This document shows, one piece after another, positions 7,099 through 13,034 of a stretch of DNA of 13,034 nucleotides. This stretch comes from Acidithiobacillus ferruginosus (lineage in GTDB: Bacteria; Pseudomonadota; Gammaproteobacteria; Acidithiobacillales; Acidithiobacillaceae): NCBI RefSeq assembly GCF_018854495.1, contig NZ_JABBDR010000268.1, positions 1 to 13,034 of the forward strand, written 5' to 3'. Position numbers and translations under genes: made by a program. Positions within the stretch are counted from its first letter, which is position 1. Every line of letters begins with the position of its first letter. A model generated the notes under the pieces. It had not been told where the DNA came from and did no database searches. It worked only from the letters and a program-made list of their open reading frames with translations.

Positions 7099-8472
7099 AT
7101 GCGTCAGGAAACGGACAGCATGGGGGTTATGGAGGTGGAAGACGACGCCCTCTGGGGCGCCCAGACCCAGCGCTCCCTGCGTTATTTCGCCATCGGTACG
7201 GAGCAGATGCCCCTGCCGGTGATCCACGCCCTGGCGCGGATCAAGCGGGCGGCCGCCTCGGTGAACGCCGGACTGGGTCTGCTGGATGCGACGCTGGCCG
7301 AAAAGATCAGCGATGCTGCGGCGGAAGTCGTCGCGGGGCGCTGGGATACGCAGTTTCCCCTGCGGGTCTGGCAGACGGGCAGCGGCACCCAGAGCAACAT
7401 GAACGTCAATGAGGTCATCGCCAACCGGGCCAATGAAATGGCGGGGCAGCCCCGGGGCAGCAAGGTGCCGGTACACCCCAACGATCACGTCAATCTGGGC
7501 CAGTCTTCCAACGATGTTTTTCCGTCGGCCATGCATATTGCGGTGGCTTTGGCGGTGCATCAGGGACTTTTGCCCGCCTTGGCGCACCTGGAAGGGACAC
7601 TGAAGCGCAAGACGGAGGATTTTGCCCACCTCATCAAGGTCGGGCGTACCCATCTGATGGATGCGGTGCCACTGACTCTCGGGCAGGAGTTCTCCGGTTA
7701 TCTGGCGCAATTGCAGCAGGGTGTTCACAGCCTGGAGCAGACCCTGCCCGGTCTTTATGCCCTGGCACTGGGCGGCACGGCGGTCGGTACCGGACTCAAC
7801 TGCCACCCGGATTTTGCCGGTGCAGTGGCTACGCGTTTGCATGCCGAACTGGGCCTGCCTTTTCGCCCAGCGGCCAATGCGTTCGCCGCCCTGGCGGGAC
7901 ATGAAGCGCTACTGCAATTGAGTGCGGCGTTACGAGGCCTGGCCATGTCCCTGATGAAGATCGCCAACGATATCCGCTGGATGGCCTCCGGCCCACGGGC
8001 CGGTCTGGGCGAACTGCATCTCCCGGAAAACGAACCCGGTTCCTCCATCATGCCCGGCAAGGTGAATCCCACTCAAGCCGAGGCCTTGACCATGGTCTGC
8101 GTGCAGATTTATGGCAACGACGCGGCCATTGCCTTTGCCGCCTCCCAGGGTAATTTTGAGCTGAATGTCTACAAGCCGCTGATTGCCTACAATATCCTGC
8201 AGTCCATCGTACTGCTGGGCGATGCTGCCCGTTCTTTCAGCAATCACTGTCTGCGCGATTTGCAGCCCGTAGAAGGCCAGCTCCGCCGGAACATGGAAGA
8301 GTCGCTGATGCTGGTTACGGCTCTGACACCGGTGATCGGTTATGAAAAAGCGGCCATGGTCGCCCAGCATGCCCATCGCGAAGGCTGCACCTTGCGAGAA
8401 GCCACCTTGGCGCTGGGTTATCTTTCCGGCGAAGATATCGACCGGCATCTGCGTCCGGAGGCGATGCTTTAG
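7099..8472 (+). CDS. fumC: Class II fumarate hydratase
   Basis: A 457-residue enzyme of the fumarase/aspartase superfamily that interconverts fumarate and malate in the TCA cycle; the class II type is iron-sulfur-free. The N-terminal [23 protein letters not shown] is characteristic. [18 protein letters not shown] and [19 protein letters not shown] form substrate-binding regions. [10 protein letters not shown] carries the catalytic-base-region His185. The superfamily signature [13 protein letters not shown] (314-326) includes the mobile-loop Ser315 and Lys320. [12 protein letters not shown] favours fumarase over aspartase, which reads PAKVNPVVPE. ATG 7099 comes 1 bp after the peptidase stop, indicating translational coupling; GGGGGT lies inside the end of the peptidase gene. 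The frame is open further upstream, but that part lacks homology. A 78-bp gap leads to the DAHP synthase-like gene. Confidence 0.96.
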   Translation: MRQETDSMGVMEVEDDALWGAQTQRSLRYFAIGTEQMPLPVIHALARIKRAAASVNAGLGLLDATLAEKISDAAAEVVAGRWDTQFPLRVWQTGSGTQSNMNVNEVIANRANEMAGQPRGSKVPVHPNDHVNLGQSSNDVFPSAMHIAVALAVHQGLLPALAHLEGTLKRKTEDFAHLIKVGRTHLMDAVPLTLGQEFSGYLAQLQQGVHSLEQTLPGLYALALGGTAVGTGLNCHPDFAGAVATRLHAELGLPFRPAANAFAALAGHEALLQLSAALRGLAMSLMKIANDIRWMASGPRAGLGELHLPENEPGSSIMPGKVNPTQAEALTMVCVQIYGNDAAIAFAASQGNFELNVYKPLIAYNILQSIVLLGDAARSFSNHCLRDLQPVEGQLRRNMEESLMLVTALTPVIGYEKAAMVAQHAHREGCTLREATLALGYLSGEDIDRHLRPEAML

Positions 8473-8550
8473 TGCTTGTGTCTCCGGTTTGCCCGAGTAA
8501 ACTGCCACCAGAATGCCGGAATCCATGCAGACATCAGAAGGGGATTGATC

Positions 8551-9669
8551 ATGATTTTGATTTTAGAGGCCGACCTCGGCGAACAATCGCCGATCTTCCA
8601 GCAACTGCTGACCCATCTGCGTGGCTTCTCCGGTATTCACTTTCGGGTCCATCAGGAGCAGGGTGCGGAGCAGGTACTTAGTGAAATCTACCTGATCGGT
8701 GATACCAAGCCGTTGCGGATAGAAGACATGGAAGCCTTGCCCGGTGTCGAGCGGGCCGTTCGCGTGTCCCGGGAATATCGGTTGCTGGGCCGCCATACCG
8801 GCGATCAGCGTACACATGGTTTTGATTACAACGGGGTGCGTTTCAGCCAGGATAATCTCAACGTGTTTGCCGGGCTCTGCGCCGTGGATACCCCGGAGCA
8901 CGTCGAGCAGATGCTGCGCGCCCTGCAGGAAAACGGCCAGGTCTGCACCCGCATGGGTGCCTACAAACCCCGTACCAGTCCCTATGCCTTTCAGGGGCAT
9001 GGCAAGGACTGTCTGCCCTGGGTTTTTGAACTGGCGGGCAAGTACGATATGCGCGTCATCGCCATGGAGATCCTCCACGAGTCGCATATGGATGAGATCC
9101 GTGAGGCGCTGGAGAAGACTGGCCATCCGACCGGAGTCATGCTGCAGATCGGCACCCGCAATACCCAGAACTTCGAGTTGCTGAAGGCGGTGGGGCGGCA
9201 GCAGGAACTCCCCGTGCTGCTCAAGCGCGGTTTCGGCATCACCCTGGAAGAATCCCTCAATGCCGCCGAGTACCTGGCCTCAGAGGGGAATACCAAGGTG
9301 GTCTTCGGACTGCGCGGCATGAAGACGAATCTGGGTGATCCGCACCGCAACTTCGTGGATTTCGCCCAGGTTCCTGTCGTGAAGCGGCTGACCCGGATGC
9401 CCGTCTGCATCGATCCGTCCCACTCGGTGGGCAGCCGCGATGCGGGGCCGGATGGCATCATGGACGTCTTCCATGTGACCGCGCAGGGCGTGGTGGCCGG
9501 CGCCAACATGATTCTGGTGGACTTCCATCCCGACCCGGCAACAGCGCTGGTGGATGGCCCGCAGGCCCTGCTGCTGAAAGAGCTCCCGTGGTTCCTGGAA
9601 GACGTGCGTCTGGCCCGGGAAACCTATGAAGAACGCAAGTTGCTGGCGACCGCGCAGACCCCTATTTAA
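8551..9669 (+). CDS. Divergent DAHP synthase-like protein (type I-beta, PF00793)
   Basis: A 372-residue protein laid out like the I-beta DAHP synthases (Thermotoga AroF type): a ferredoxin-like N-terminal regulatory domain (about 1-75) and then the TIM barrel. Such enzymes join PEP and erythrose 4-phosphate at the entry to the shikimate pathway. Conserved features are Cys110 in [19 protein letters not shown] (138-149), [20 protein letters not shown], His291 in DPSHS and Asp335 in ALVD. Departures are AGPC read as AGLC, CERG read as GLRG (253-256; Leu254 for Glu), and the metal-ligand Glu of the VEVHPEP motif read as Asp324 in VDFHPDP. It therefore may have altered metal use or substrate. ATG 8551 is chosen for AGAAGGGG 7-8 bases upstream and because the family begins MI-[IV]-L there. 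Its last 8 bases overlap the end of convergent metG. No terminator fits between them. Confidence 0.85.
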   Translation: MILILEADLGEQSPIFQQLLTHLRGFSGIHFRVHQEQGAEQVLSEIYLIGDTKPLRIEDMEALPGVERAVRVSREYRLLGRHTGDQRTHGFDYNGVRFSQDNLNVFAGLCAVDTPEHVEQMLRALQENGQVCTRMGAYKPRTSPYAFQGHGKDCLPWVFELAGKYDMRVIAMEILHESHMDEIREALEKTGHPTGVMLQIGTRNTQNFELLKAVGRQQELPVLLKRGFGITLEESLNAAEYLASEGNTKVVFGLRGMKTNLGDPHRNFVDFAQVPVVKRLTRMPVCIDPSHSVGSRDAGPDGIMDVFHVTAQGVVAGANMILVDFHPDPATALVDGPQALLLKELPWFLEDVRLARETYEERKLLATAQTPI

Positions 9670-11698
9670 CCCGCATGCCCGGCTGCGCCCCGCTATCGGG
9701 AGAGAGTAGGAAGGGTCCGCCCTCCGGCCCGCTGGCGGCAAGCACCATGCCCTCGGACAGGCCGAAGCGCATTTTTCTGGGCGCCAGATTGGCGACCATC
9801 ACGGTCAGCCTGCCGACGAGGCTAGCCGGATCGTAAGCACTCTTGATGCCGGCAAAGACCGAGCGAGTGCCCTCGCCGATGTCCAGGGTGAGGTGCAGTA
9901 GTTTGTCCGCGCCGTCCACGTTGTCCGCGGCAACAATCCGCGCAATGCGCAAATCCACCTTGCTGAAGTCGTCCATGCCGATAAAAGGATTCTCCTCCCT
10001 GGCCTCGGCAGGTACGGGCGCGGGCACTGGCGCCGTCGCCATGCCTGGGGCTGTCGCGGGGCTTTCTGCAGGATTCTGGATCAAGGCGTCCACCTGGGTT
10101 TTTTCCATACGTTGTAAAAGATGGGTGTAGGGCAGGATCTGGTGATCGAGAAGCGGCCTGGTCAGGCCCGCCCAGTCCAGTTCGCACCGCAGGAATTCCA
10201 GCGCTTTGCGCGACAGTTCCGGCAGAACGGGGCTGAGCAGGGTGATCAGCATCCGGAAGCCGTTCAGGGTGGCCGTAACGACCCGGTGCAGGGACTCGTG
10301 CTGGGCCGGGTCTTTGGCCAAAGTCCAGGGGGCGTTCTGGTCCACATAGGCGTTGACCTGATCGGCCAGCGCCATGATGTCGCGCATGGCCTTGCCATAT
10401 TCCCGTCCGGCGTAGGCCTCGCCGATAACCTCCTGGGTCTGCAGCAGCCCATCATAAAAGGCCTGATCCTTGCCCAGGGAAGCGGCCAGTCGGCCCGCAA
10501 AGCTGCGATGGATGAAACCCGCCGCGCGCGAGGCCAGATTGACTACCTTGCCGACCAGGTCGCCATTGCCCCTGAGCAGGAAATCTTCGAGATTGAGGTC
10601 GATGTCTTCCACATGGCTGTTGAGCTTGGTGGCGATGTAATAACGCAGGAACTCGGGATTCAGATGTTGGAGGTACTGCCCCGCGGTAATGGAGGTGCCG
10701 CGCGACTTGCTCATTTTGGCGCCATTTACCGTCAGGTGTCCGTGGGCGAATATACCCGTCGGCAGGCGGTGTCCGGAGCCCTTGAGCATGGCCGGCCAGA
10801 ACAGGCCGTGAAAATAAATGATGTCCTTGCCGATAAAATGGTAGATCTCGGCAGTGGAATCCGGACCCCAGTAATCGGCCAAATTGCGGCCGTGGGTCGC
10901 GCACCAGTGCTGGGTGGCGGCCATGTAACCGGGCAATGCATCCAGCCAGACATAAAAGAATTTGCCCGGCGCGTCGGGAATGGGAATGCCGAAGTAGGGG
11001 GCGTCGCGGCTGATGTCCCAGTCGGACAGGCCGATGCTGAACCATTCATCGAGCTTGTGGGCGACTTCTTCCTGCAGGGTACCACTGTGAATCCACCGCC
11101 GGAGGAAGTCGCTGAAATCCCCGAGCTGAAAAAAGTAGTGCTCCGAGTTGCGGCGCTCGGGTACGGCGCCGGAGACCGCGGAAACAGGGTTGATAAGGTC
11201 GGTGGGGCTGTAGGTGGCGCCGCAGACCTCGCAGCTATCGCCATACTGATCCGCTGCGCCGCAGCGCGGGCAGGTGCCGCGAATGAAGCGGTCGGGCAGG
11301 AAAATGCCGGCGACGGGATCGTAGGCCTGTTCGATTTCGCGGACGTTGATGTAATCCGCTGCCCGCAGGGCACGATAGATACTCTGAGAAATTTCAAAGT
11401 TTTCCGGCGAGTGGGTGCTGTGATACAGATCGAACTGAATACCGAAGCCGGTGAAGTCGCGCAGATGATCGCCGTGCATGCGGGTGATGAGTTCTTCTGG
11501 CGTGATGCCCTCGCTCTGGGCACGGAGCATGATCGGCGTGCCATGGGCATCATCGGCGCAGACATAGACGCAGTCGTGGCCCCGCAGGCGCTGATAACGG
11601 GCCCAGATGTCGGTTTGGGTGTATTCCACCAGATGCCCGAGATGGATGGGGCCGTTGGCGTAGGGGAGGGCGCTGGTGATCAGTATGCGTCGTTTCAT
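9662..11698 (-). CDS. metG: Methionine--tRNA ligase
   Basis: A 678-residue class I aminoacyl-tRNA synthetase that charges tRNA(Met) for initiation and elongation. The catalytic domain shows the HIGH-type motif HLGH (19-22) inside [14 protein letters not shown] and the KMSKS loop (328-332). A zinc knuckle between them has Cys143, Cys146, Cys156 and Cys159, the E. coli-type four-cysteine form. The anticodon-binding helical domain follows. After a Pro/Ala linker comes the dimerising tRNA-binding (EMAP-II/Trbp111-like) domain, about residues 578-678, starting [14 protein letters not shown] 11698 gives the canonical N-terminus. No Shine-Dalgarno sequence is visible; instead TGTAATTTAT, a possible extended -10, lies 12 bases upstream, so the mRNA may be leaderless or nearly so. 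The 3' end overlaps the convergent DAHP synthase-like gene by 8 bp. It is divergent from rpmB. Confidence 0.97.
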   Translation of the reverse strand: MKRRILITSALPYANGPIHLGHLVEYTQTDIWARYQRLRGHDCVYVCADDAHGTPIMLRAQSEGITPEELITRMHGDHLRDFTGFGIQFDLYHSTHSPENFEISQSIYRALRAADYINVREIEQAYDPVAGIFLPDRFIRGTCPRCGAADQYGDSCEVCGATYSPTDLINPVSAVSGAVPERRNSEHYFFQLGDFSDFLRRWIHSGTLQEEVAHKLDEWFSIGLSDWDISRDAPYFGIPIPDAPGKFFYVWLDALPGYMAATQHWCATHGRNLADYWGPDSTAEIYHFIGKDIIYFHGLFWPAMLKGSGHRLPTGIFAHGHLTVNGAKMSKSRGTSITAGQYLQHLNPEFLRYYIATKLNSHVEDIDLNLEDFLLRGNGDLVGKVVNLASRAAGFIHRSFAGRLAASLGKDQAFYDGLLQTQEVIGEAYAGREYGKAMRDIMALADQVNAYVDQNAPWTLAKDPAQHESLHRVVTATLNGFRMLITLLSPVLPELSRKALEFLRCELDWAGLTRPLLDHQILPYTHLLQRMEKTQVDALIQNPAESPATAPGMATAPVPAPVPAEAREENPFIGMDDFSKVDLRIARIVAADNVDGADKLLHLTLDIGEGTRSVFAGIKSAYDPASLVGRLTVMVANLAPRKMRFGLSEGMVLAASGPEGGPFLLSPDSGAQPGMRVK

Positions 11699-11750
11699 GG
11701 TGCGGATAAATTACAGGGGATGAGGTTCGCAGGCAATGCCACCACGACTA

Positions 11751-11780
11751 CTGGCAGACCGTTTTCATCTATGGTATAAA
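11751..11780 (+). promoter_or_regulatory. Predicted strong promoter of rpmB-rpmG
   Basis: The -35 is CTGGCA (11751-11756, 4 of 6). The -10 is TATAAA (11775-11780, 5 of 6), preceded by TGG, giving an extended -10. The spacer is 18 bases. Transcription would start near 11787, leaving a leader of about 22 bases that contains the rpmB ribosome site. Confidence 0.6.
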
Positions 11781-11808
11781 GAGCGCCTTTTTTCAGGGAG
11801 ATTAACCG

Positions 11809-12045
11809 ATGTCCAGAGTATGCAAGGTGACGGGCAAGAAGCCCATGGCGGGGAATAATGTTTCCCACGCCCACAACAAGACCCGCCGCCGTTTTCTGCC
11901 CAATTTGCAGTACCACCGTTTCTGGGTGGAGAGCGAGAACCGTTGGGTGCGTATGCGGGTGAGCACCAAGGGTATCCGTACCATTGACAAGAAAGGGATT
12001 GACGTCGTTCTGGCTGACCTGCGCGCCGCCGGCGAAAAGATCTGA
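11809..12045 (+). CDS. rpmB: 50S ribosomal protein L28
   Basis: A 78-residue basic protein of the large ribosomal subunit, full length for L28. The family N-terminus [21 protein letters not shown] is followed by [17 protein letters not shown] and the C-terminal [19 protein letters not shown]. It has only one cysteine (Cys5), so it is the zinc-free form. The ribosome site AGGGAGA lies 8 bases before ATG. It is first in the rpmB-rpmG operon, with rpmG starting 10 bp after its stop. Large antisense frames cross it and are ignored. Confidence 0.98.
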   Translation: MSRVCKVTGKKPMAGNNVSHAHNKTRRRFLPNLQYHRFWVESENRWVRMRVSTKGIRTIDKKGIDVVLADLRAAGEKI

Positions 12046-12055
12046 GGATTGAATC

Positions 12056-12211
12056 ATGCGTGACAAGATTAAGCTCGTTTCCACGGCCGGTACCGGTCAT
12101 TTTTACACCACCACCAAGAACAAGAAGACCAAGCCCGATAAGCTGGAAATGAAGAAATTCGATCCCAAGGTCCGGAAGCATGTCATGTACCGGGAAGACA
12201 AGATCAAGTAA
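12056..12211 (+). CDS. rpmG: 50S ribosomal protein L33
   Basis: A 51-residue ribosomal protein of the large subunit, too short to stand out among longer frames but unmistakable. It reads [20 protein letters not shown], then [17 protein letters not shown], then [13 protein letters not shown]. It lacks the CxxC pairs of the zinc-binding L33 type, so it is the zinc-independent form. Its ribosome site TGAGGA overlaps the rpmB stop codon and lies 7 bases before ATG, consistent with translational coupling in a standard rpmB-rpmG operon. Confidence 0.98.
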   Translation: MRDKIKLVSTAGTGHFYTTTKNKKTKPDKLEMKKFDPKVRKHVMYREDKIK

Positions 12212-12236
12212 CGCCTTTTATCGGTCTGCCTTCCGG

Positions 12237-12266
12237 TGGTCTGCCCTGAATCTTCGGGAGGGACCA
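12237..12266 (+). terminator. Weak terminator-like hairpin after rpmG
   Basis: TGGTC and GACCA enclose an inner CCTGAA/TTCGGG pairing, an imperfect stem with a very small loop. It lies 25 bp after the rpmG stop. It is followed only by CTATTCCTTT rather than a clean T run, with a T6 further on at 12291-12296. It may end the ribosomal operon, but the evidence is weak. The remainder of 12212-12445 holds the hrcA promoter, CIRCE and leader. Confidence 0.3.
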
Positions 12267-12276
12267 GACTATTCCT

Positions 12277-12304
12277 TTGCTCCGCCATCATTTTTTGCTA
12301 AATT
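12277..12304 (+). promoter_or_regulatory. Possible promoter of hrcA
   Basis: TTGCTC (12277-12282, 3 of 6) and TAAATT (12299-12304, 4 of 6) are separated by 16 bases, immediately upstream of the CIRCE operator. The box matches are mediocre. The position, with the operator over the expected start site, is what gives it weight. Confidence 0.4.
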
Positions 12305-12305
12305 A

Positions 12306-12332
12306 CTAGCACTCATGATGGTTGAGTGCCAA
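12306..12332 (+). promoter_or_regulatory. CIRCE operator (HrcA binding site)
   Basis: An inverted repeat, CTAGCACTC then a 9-base spacer then GAGTGCCAA. The CIRCE consensus is TTAGCACTC-N9-GAGTGCTAA, so each arm matches 8 of 9 and the spacer length is exact. It lies 113 bp upstream of the hrcA start and overlaps or follows the predicted transcription start. This is the classical arrangement for HrcA autorepression of an hrcA heat-shock operon. Confidence 0.93.
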
Positions 12333-12445
12333 GGATGATTTCTCCCGCCATGTTTTATCCCTTTATCTGCGCCATGCAGCCGCTGTCTTCGCCCATTGCA
12401 CGGGGTGAGCCGCTCTGCGCATGTTGGCAGGGGTTGTAGACGGCC

Positions 12446-13034
12446 ATGGATGAACGTGCCCGTCACCTGCTCAAATCCCTCATCGAACAGCATATCGCCA
12501 AAGGCGTGCCGGTCGGCAGTCGCCAGTTGGCCCGTGATGCCGGCCTCAACATCAGTCCCGCCACCGTGCGTAATGTCATGGCGGACCTGGAGGACGAGGG
12601 CTACCTGATCTCCCCCCACACTTCTGCCGGGCGCATTCCCACCCATGTCGGCTATCGTTTTTTTGTCGATGCACTGCTGCGGGTGGTGCCGCTGTCGGCG
12701 GAATCCAACCGCCTGCTCATTCATCGCATCGGTTTTCGCGCTCCGGATGCGGAGCAGGTGCTGCATGCTGCCACCGGCATCCTTTCTGAACTGACGCATA
12801 TGGCGGGCTTTGTGCGGGTGCCGCGGCGGGCAACACGCATTTTGCGGCATGTGGACTTTATCGCCCTGCACGAGCGTGAGGTGTTGGCCATCTTCGTCAC
12901 CGACAAGGGGGATGTGGAGAACCGCGTGATCCGCACCGAGCAACCCTTCGGTGCGGCGGAGTTGGCTCAGGCGGCCCATTGCTTCAATGCCACATACGGC
13001 GGGCGCCCACTGCAGGATGTCATCCATAACCTGC
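12446..13034 (+). CDS. hrcA: Heat-inducible transcription repressor HrcA (3' end outside window)
   Basis: 196 codons are visible; the family is usually about 340-350 residues, so the C-terminal part is off the window. HrcA binds CIRCE operators as a dimer and represses chaperone genes; GroEL normally keeps it active. The N-terminal winged-helix domain is clear: LLKSLIEQHIAKGVPVGSRQL, then ISPATVRNVMADLEDEGYL and the signature PHTSAGRIPTHVGYRFFVD (about 53-71). The GAF-like middle domain starts after about residue 100 (GFVRVPRRATRILRHVDF). ATG 12446 is the first start after an in-frame TAG at 12437-12439. AGGGG about 12 bases upstream is a poor ribosome site. The CIRCE upstream makes autoregulation very likely. 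In proteobacteria grpE and dnaK often follow, but that is outside the window. Confidence 0.95.
   Translation, partial: MDERARHLLKSLIEQHIAKGVPVGSRQLARDAGLNISPATVRNVMADLEDEGYLISPHTSAGRIPTHVGYRFFVDALLRVVPLSAESNRLLIHRIGFRAPDAEQVLHAATGILSELTHMAGFVRVPRRATRILRHVDFIALHEREVLAIFVTDKGDVENRVIRTEQPFGAAELAQAAHCFNATYGGRPLQDVIHNL

Noticed and set aside
6838..7902. A 354-codon minus-strand frame over the end of the peptidase gene and fumC
   Set aside because: It is a shadow of two well-supported genes.
10121..11779. A 552-codon open frame on the plus strand across metG
   Set aside because: It is antisense to unmistakable metG and crosses the metG-rpmB gap. No domain was recognised, and a GC-bias shadow explains it.
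11695..12181. Minus-strand frames of 129 and 138 codons over rpmB and rpmG
   Set aside because: They are antisense to two ribosomal protein genes of full length and expected sequence.
12223..12245. Direct repeat of GGTCTGCC after rpmG
   Set aside because: Two 8-base copies in a short GC-rich stretch are not enough to support a repeat element or attachment site; the second copy is part of the weak hairpin.

Overview
The window looks like chromosomal core sequence from a fairly GC-rich gammaproteobacterium-like organism. Acidithiobacillus or a close relative is my best guess. It rests on the DUF1841 protein, the DUF1641-like repeat protein, the HrcA/CIRCE arrangement and the general feel of the proteins; no search was possible. 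I see no insertion sequence, phage gene, CRISPR array, tRNA or rRNA. Twelve protein genes are supported, two of them cut by the window edges.

Layout. Bases 1-2148 (minus strand) carry glycogen synthase glgA and, 47 bp downstream of it, a metallo-beta-lactamase-fold RNA-processing-type hydrolase (beta-CASP group) that runs off the left edge. Divergent from glgA, 2308-2877 encodes a small protein equivalent to only the C-terminal half of a Kdo transferase (WaaA). It faces, across a shared bidirectional terminator, a minus-strand gene (2944-4647) for a long helical protein built from diverged internal repeats with a DUF1641-like tail. Divergent from that starts a plus-strand series with short gaps: a DUF1841 protein (4811), an M3 oligoendopeptidase (5301), class II fumarase fumC (7099) and a divergent DAHP synthase-like enzyme (8551-9669). 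Its stop codon overlaps that of convergent metG (9662-11698, minus). The metG 5' end faces the rpmB-rpmG ribosomal protein operon (11809-12211). A near-consensus CIRCE operator (12306-12332) then precedes hrcA, the heat-shock repressor gene that runs off the right edge.

How the genes work together. Most are housekeeping: glycogen storage, peptide turnover, TCA cycle, aromatic amino acid entry, tRNA charging, ribosome and heat shock. The CIRCE-hrcA pair is a self-contained autoregulatory circuit. The entries that stand out are the stand-alone WaaA C-lobe protein, the repeat-built DUF1641-like protein, and the DAHP synthase-like protein whose usual metal-binding Glu is Asp and whose CERG motif reads GLRG. 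I do not see a multi-gene defence or mobile system. Very long antisense reading frames over the peptidase and metG genes are judged to be GC-bias shadows.
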